A stretch of 64,000 nt of DNA. Origin: AP-15 sp963833745. Its GTDB lineage: Bacteria > Pseudomonadota > Alphaproteobacteria > ATCC43930 > CGMCC-115725. The DNA lies in NCBI GenBank assembly GCA_963833745.1, contig CAWHZD010000004.1, positions 434,001 to 498,000 on the forward strand, written 5' to 3'. Shown here one piece after another: positions 60,576 through 64,000 of this stretch (positions are counted from its first letter, which is position 1; each line of letters opens with the position of its first letter). Below the pieces are notes generated by a model. It did no database searches. It had not been told where the DNA came from and was given only the letters and a program-made list of their open reading frames with translations. The position numbers were made by a program, and so were the translations under genes.

Positions 60576-61747
60576 TGCACACCTGGCACTTCAGCGAGAT
60601 GGCCTACCACCCGGCGTGGCCGCATCTCGGCGACTCGTACCGCGTCGTCATCCCGAGCCGGCTCTACGACCCCAAAATCGGCGCCGACCTCTACCACCGC
60701 TATCTCGACGAATGGGCGCTGTGCGACGAGCTCGGCATCAACATCATGACCAACGAGCACCACGCGACCGCGACTTGCAGCGATTCGGTGTGCACGATCC
60801 CGATGGCGATCCTGGCGCGCGAGACCAAAAAGGTGCGCCTCTTGGCGCTCGGCATGCCGATCGGCAACCGCAACGACCCGATCCGCGTCGCCGAGGAATA
60901 CTCGATGATCGACGTGATCTCGCGCGGCCGGCTCGATATGGGCTTTGTCAAAGGCGTGCCGTTCGAGATCTCGCCGGCCAACACCAACCCGGCCGACCTG
61001 ACCGGGCGGTTCTGGGAGGCGTACGAGTTGATCCTGAAGGCGATGACCAGTCACGATGGCCCGTTCAACTGGGAGGGCACACATTTCCAGTACCGCTCGG
61101 TCAATGTCTGGCCGCGCCCGTACCAGCAGCCGCACCCGCCGGTGTGGACGCCGGTCGGCAGCCCGGAAAGCGCCACCGAAGCCGCCGCGCGCGGCATGGT
61201 GATCGGCGTTCTCAACACCGGCTGGGCCCGCACGCCGGCGATCTTCGAAGCCTATCGCAAGAAGGCCCGCGAGGCCGGCCGCGAGCCGACGCCCGACCGG
61301 CTCGCCTACATGGCCTTGATCGGGGTCGGCCATACGCGCGCGGAGGGTCACCGACGCGCCGACCAGATCCTCGGCTACAGCCGCACCTCCGGCATCGTCG
61401 CACCCCAATTCGCCAACCCGCCGGGGTATGTCGCGCCGCGCGCGGCGGCGCAGATGCTAAAGGGCGGCGGGGCGATGGCGGCGCGCGCGACGCGGGTCCA
61501 GACCAAGGACGGGCGCCCGATCAACCCGCGTACAATGACGGTCGACGAGGCGGTCGACGCCGGCCTTTCCTTTGCCGGCACCCCCGACGACGTGTACGAC
61601 CAGCTGAAGGCGTTCTACGACCATGTCGGCGGCTTTGGCCACCTGTTGATGATGGGCCAAGGCGGCCTCATCAGTCACGAAGACACCGTCGACAACCTGA
61701 CCCTGTTCTCGAAGGAGGTATTGCCACGGCTAGTGGAGCTGGGTTGA
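60572..61747 (+). CDS. LLM class flavin-dependent oxidoreductase, 391 aa
   Basis: ATG 60572 (MMHTWHFSEMAYHPAW). Luciferase-like TIM barrel, with ELGINIMTNEHHATATCSDS, LLALGMPIGNRNDPIRVAEE and VDVISRGRLDMGF-type segment DVISRGRLDMGFVKG. It uses FMNH2 or F420. Operon partner is the hydrolase upstream, so the pair probably degrades one substrate. Followed 25 bases later by a lower-GC region. Confidence 0.92.
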   Translation: MMHTWHFSEMAYHPAWPHLGDSYRVVIPSRLYDPKIGADLYHRYLDEWALCDELGINIMTNEHHATATCSDSVCTIPMAILARETKKVRLLALGMPIGNRNDPIRVAEEYSMIDVISRGRLDMGFVKGVPFEISPANTNPADLTGRFWEAYELILKAMTSHDGPFNWEGTHFQYRSVNVWPRPYQQPHPPVWTPVGSPESATEAAARGMVIGVLNTGWARTPAIFEAYRKKAREAGREPTPDRLAYMALIGVGHTRAEGHRRADQILGYSRTSGIVAPQFANPPGYVAPRAAAQMLKGGGAMAARATRVQTKDGRPINPRTMTVDEAVDAGLSFAGTPDDVYDQLKAFYDHVGGFGHLLMMGQGGLISHEDTVDNLTLFSKEVLPRLVELG

Positions 61748-61772
61748 GCCGTATCGAAAACGCATCTGACCA

Positions 61773-62345
61773 ATGAACGACGAGGTATCGAGTTTCCAAA
61801 GTGAACTACGTATGCGCGCCGCCCTAGACATTTGCCGCCGGTTTATTATCTTTGGGAGTTGTAGGCAACTCACGGATGACGCTTACTACAAGCTAAAGGC
61901 GACCGTGGCAGAGAAGTTCGACATTCACCCGAGCGAGGTAATAGTCGTTGGGTCTACAAAGCTAGGCTTTTCGATCGTGCCTGGTAAGCGATTTCGTCCG
62001 TTCGGTGACAGCTCTGATATTGATGTGGCCATAATCTCCCCCAAGCTCTTCGATTACGTATGGCAAGAAGTATTTGGTTATCTCAACTCCGCGTCATCGT
62101 GGAAGCATCGTCGTGTTTTTGCACGCTACTTTGTGAGAGGATGGGTGCGACCGGACAAACTTCCGTCCGGCCCCGATTTCAAGTTTACGGACAGCTGGTT
62201 TGATTTCTTCAGAGAGCTATCGAACTCCCGAAGGTTCGGGGACATTCGAATTTCGGCAGGTCTCTATCGAGACTGGATATTTCTAGAAAAATACCAGGAA
62301 CAATGCATCATCAAGTGCAAAGAGGAACAGGCAACCCAGTCGTGA
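61773..62345 (+). CDS. Nucleotidyltransferase-fold protein, partner of DUF262
   Basis: 190 residues. The signature VVGSTKLGFSIVP (Gly60-Ser61), then GDSSDIDVAIIS with Asp82 and Asp84, is the GS...DxD pattern of polymerase-beta-type nucleotidyltransferases, with an insert of ~20 residues longer than the common spacing. A third acidic residue is not certain. The coding region is visibly less GC-rich than the upstream genes. It overlaps the DUF262 GTG start by 4 bases. Similar pairs occur in defence islands, but this pairing has no established role to my knowledge. Confidence 0.75.
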   Translation: MNDEVSSFQSELRMRAALDICRRFIIFGSCRQLTDDAYYKLKATVAEKFDIHPSEVIVVGSTKLGFSIVPGKRFRPFGDSSDIDVAIISPKLFDYVWQEVFGYLNSASSWKHRRVFARYFVRGWVRPDKLPSGPDFKFTDSWFDFFRELSNSRRFGDIRISAGLYRDWIFLEKYQEQCIIKCKEEQATQS

Positions 62346-62683
62346 AGACCACCGCAACCAACAAGCGCGTTCGCGAACTTCTGATATCCATTGGTGACGG
62401 CACGTTGGTTCCGCGTCCCGAATTCCAGCGCCGTCTGGTCTGGGCAATGAGGCACAAGGTTGCCTTCATCAAAACAGTTCTGGAAGGATACCCATTTCCC
62501 GAGGTCTATATCGCTTCGGGTGACGTCGATCTGGAGACCGGACGAGGCAACTTGATGCTAGTGGATGGCCAGCAAAGGCTCACAACGCTTTATGACTATT
62601 TTCACGGCAATAACGAATTACGCCTGAAAGATCTGCTACCCTACGAGAAATTGGACAACAAAGCGAAGAAGGAATTCCTTGAA
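62342..62683 (+). pseudogene. DUF262 protein, 5' part, split by an IS1595-family element
   Basis: GTG 62342 overlaps the upstream stop (GTGA). The ParB-like DUF262 nuclease fold shows RPEFQRRLVW (24-34) and LVDGQQRLTTLYDYF (74-87), the DGQQR motif. 114 codons are left before the IS; the native frame continues at 63723 after the target duplication TTCCTTGAA. DUF262 is the N-terminal domain of GmrSD-type and other defence nucleases. The 3' part runs off the window. Confidence 0.85.
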
Positions 62684-63713
62684 AAGGCTTATGCCTTTGC
62701 TTCCGGTGAGATCAACATGTTGTAAGGCAGGGGCGGGTGGGCTGCGGCGATGCCGAGCAAGGAACGGAATGCGGCATGCCGGGTATGGCGGCGATTGAAG
62801 CGGAAGACGAACTCGTCGAGATAGATCTGGAGGTGCTTGCGGCGCAGGCCGTGATAGACGCCCAAGGCCCAGATCTTGAGATTGGAGAAGACGCGGTGCG
62901 CCCAGGGCAGGATGATATGGGCGGCCATTTTGCCGACGACGTGGGGATCGTGATTGACACCGGGGGCGCCGGGATATCCCGACCATCCGTCGGTCTTAGC
63001 GGTGGCGCCGGGCGCGAGATTGGCTTTGAGAAAAGAGTGCAGACTGTGAGCCGAGTAATCGGGCACCTGGCTGAGGCGGATACGGCCGGGGGCTCTGCCA
63101 TCCTCGATCTCGACCGCCCCGACGACCAGGATCTTGCCCTGATGACTACGACCGCCGCCACCGGTGAGCGGATCATTCTTGCTGCGGCAGACGATCTCGG
63201 TCTCGTCGACTTCGACCCAGCCGGCGAGCGCGCTGCGGCCCGGCGCCACCATGCTGCGGCGCAGCTTGGCGGCCATCAGCCAGGCCGATTTGTACGAGCC
63301 CAGAGCGAGCTGGCGTTGCAGTTGCAGTGCCGAGATGCCGTTGGAATGGGTCGCCATCAGATAGGCCGCCCAGAACCAGGTGGTCAGCGGCAGCTTGGAA
63401 TGGTGCATGATCGTGCCGGCGGTCACCGAAGTCTGTTTGCCACAGCCGGCGCATTCCCAGGTCCAGGCCTTGGTTTGTAGCTGCCAAGCTTTGCTTCCGC
63501 CGCAAGCGGGGCAGACAAAGCCGTGCCGCCAGCGTGCCGTGAAGAGGTAGGCGACGCAGGCCGCCTCATCCGGAAAGCAGCTCTGGAACTCGATCAGGGA
63601 GCGCGGAAAATCGGGCATGATGGCCTCGCGAACCGGACATTGTTCGCTTTATGTTCTAACACTGTCGAGGCCCTCACTCAAATAGGGCTCCCGGATGCAG
63701 AGGGATAAGCCTT
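62684..63713 (-). mobile_element. IS1595-family insertion sequence
   Basis: About 1030 bp with imperfect terminal repeats: AAGGCTTATGCCTTTGCTTC at the left, and AAGGCTTATCCCTCTGCATC reading inward from the right. Flanked by direct repeats TTCCTTGAA (62675-62683 and 63714-63722), 9 bases by eye (8 expected in the family). Removing one repeat and the IS restores the DUF262 frame exactly. Confidence 0.9.
62689..63618 (-). CDS. IS1595-family transposase, 309 aa
   Basis: Full-length. N-terminal zinc ribbon CPACG and CAGC. TAGTIMHHSKLPLTTWFWA, then the DDE/N core: WVEVDETEIV, KTDGWSGYPG, and HRVFSNLKIW plus DEFVFRFNRRH. The stop lies inside the terminal repeat. No frameshift, so the element may be active. 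Distinct in sequence from the ISXO2-type relic at 40488-41215. Confidence 0.95.
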   Translation of the reverse strand: MPDFPRSLIEFQSCFPDEAACVAYLFTARWRHGFVCPACGGSKAWQLQTKAWTWECAGCGKQTSVTAGTIMHHSKLPLTTWFWAAYLMATHSNGISALQLQRQLALGSYKSAWLMAAKLRRSMVAPGRSALAGWVEVDETEIVCRSKNDPLTGGGGRSHQGKILVVGAVEIEDGRAPGRIRLSQVPDYSAHSLHSFLKANLAPGATAKTDGWSGYPGAPGVNHDPHVVGKMAAHIILPWAHRVFSNLKIWALGVYHGLRRKHLQIYLDEFVFRFNRRHTRHAAFRSLLGIAAAHPPLPYNMLISPEAKA

Positions 63714-64000
63714 TTCCTTGAATACGAGGTGGTAGTCCGGGATCTAGGAGCATTAGAGATAGATCAGATTAAGGAGGTATTCAGGAGAATTAATTCGACA
63801 TCTTACGCCCTAAATGCAATGGAAATTGACAATGCACGGTACGATGGAGAACTTAAGCATTTAGCAGAGGAGTTGGCACAAAGCGAACTATTCGAGGAGG
63901 CCAAATTCTTTAGTCCTAACGAGGTAAGGCGAATGGGCGATCTTAGGTTCGTTCTTTCGCTATTGGTAACAATGGTGTCGCAATATTTTAACAGGGACGA
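63714..64000 (+). pseudogene. DUF262 protein, 3' part (runs off the window)
   Basis: Frame from 63714 (TTC CTT GAA, duplicated target) reads FLEYEVVVRDLGALEIDQIK, then EVFRRINSTSYALNAMEIDN. The F-R-R-I-N-S-T segment is the conserved second half of the DUF262 core. It then enters helical sequence (ELFEEAKFFSPNEVRRMGDL). The rest, probably a C-terminal domain, is outside the window. AT-richer than the rest of the window. Confidence 0.85.

Noticed and set aside
1..64000. CRISPR arrays, rRNA or tRNA genes, prophage
   Set aside because: No regularly spaced direct repeats, no rRNA or tRNA-like segments noticed, and no phage structural genes.

Overview
The window is 64 kb of high-GC bacterial chromosome. 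The likely host is an alphaproteobacterium, perhaps near Rhodospirillales or Rhizobiales. The clues are an FzlA-type glutathione-S-transferase, a NepR-like small protein, a phasin-like protein, many short-chain dehydrogenases and dispersed palindromic repeats of a kind common in that class. No rRNA, tRNA or CRISPR array was seen. The genus cannot be fixed from this sequence.

Layout. 1-3.3 kb holds the end of a MoeB/ThiF-type adenylyltransferase and several unrecognised small genes. 3.3-8.1 kb is a potassium-uptake operon (a 27-codon leader peptide, kdpF, kdpA, kdpB, kdpC); kdpB carries a one-base frameshift, and no kdpDE is present. Cyanase (cynS) follows on the other strand. 8.7-13.4 kb is a giant SAM/cyclase/ATPase/TPR signalling gene split by an IS1111-type IS110 element. 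A paralogue that looks intact lies at 25.3-28.7 kb. 13.4-19 kb holds a sulfatase, an SDR and two convergent family-39 glycosyltransferases. 19-23 kb is a complete D-erythronate catabolic cluster (otnC and otnK on minus, otnI and denD on plus); otnI has a homopolymer frameshift. 23-25.3 kb holds dispersed repeats, a phosphonoacetate hydrolase and a vapBC toxin-antitoxin pair with a palindromic operator candidate.

29-43 kb carries an SDR, a three-gene ABC importer of the NMT1/THI5 type, an MHS-family transporter, a Uma2 nuclease, a HIT hydrolase, a B12/radical-SAM enzyme, fzlA, a methyltransferase, further SDRs and a rearranged IS1595 relic. 43-46 kb is dominated by an unusual 915-residue ABC protein with degenerate ATPase motifs and a very long insert. 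46-62 kb is mostly housekeeping and accessory metabolism: SDR, GFA enzyme, cupin, isopenicillin-N-synthase-like oxygenase, MFS pump plus Atm1-like ABC exporter, response regulator plus MeaB GTPase, transglutaminase, GNAT, deacetylase, CBS protein, cNMP/PP2C phosphatase, and a hydrolase plus flavin monooxygenase pair.

The right end (61.8-64 kb) is visibly AT-richer. It holds a two-gene operon of a nucleotidyltransferase-fold protein and a DUF262 protein, interrupted by an IS1595-family element with a 9-bp target duplication. This is the best candidate for an accessory, possibly defensive, system. The strongest specific observation is that the IS1111-type element at 11.6-13.0 kb encodes a recognisable guide-RNA (bridge/seek RNA) region: its target and donor guides match both the chromosomal target and the element's own ends.
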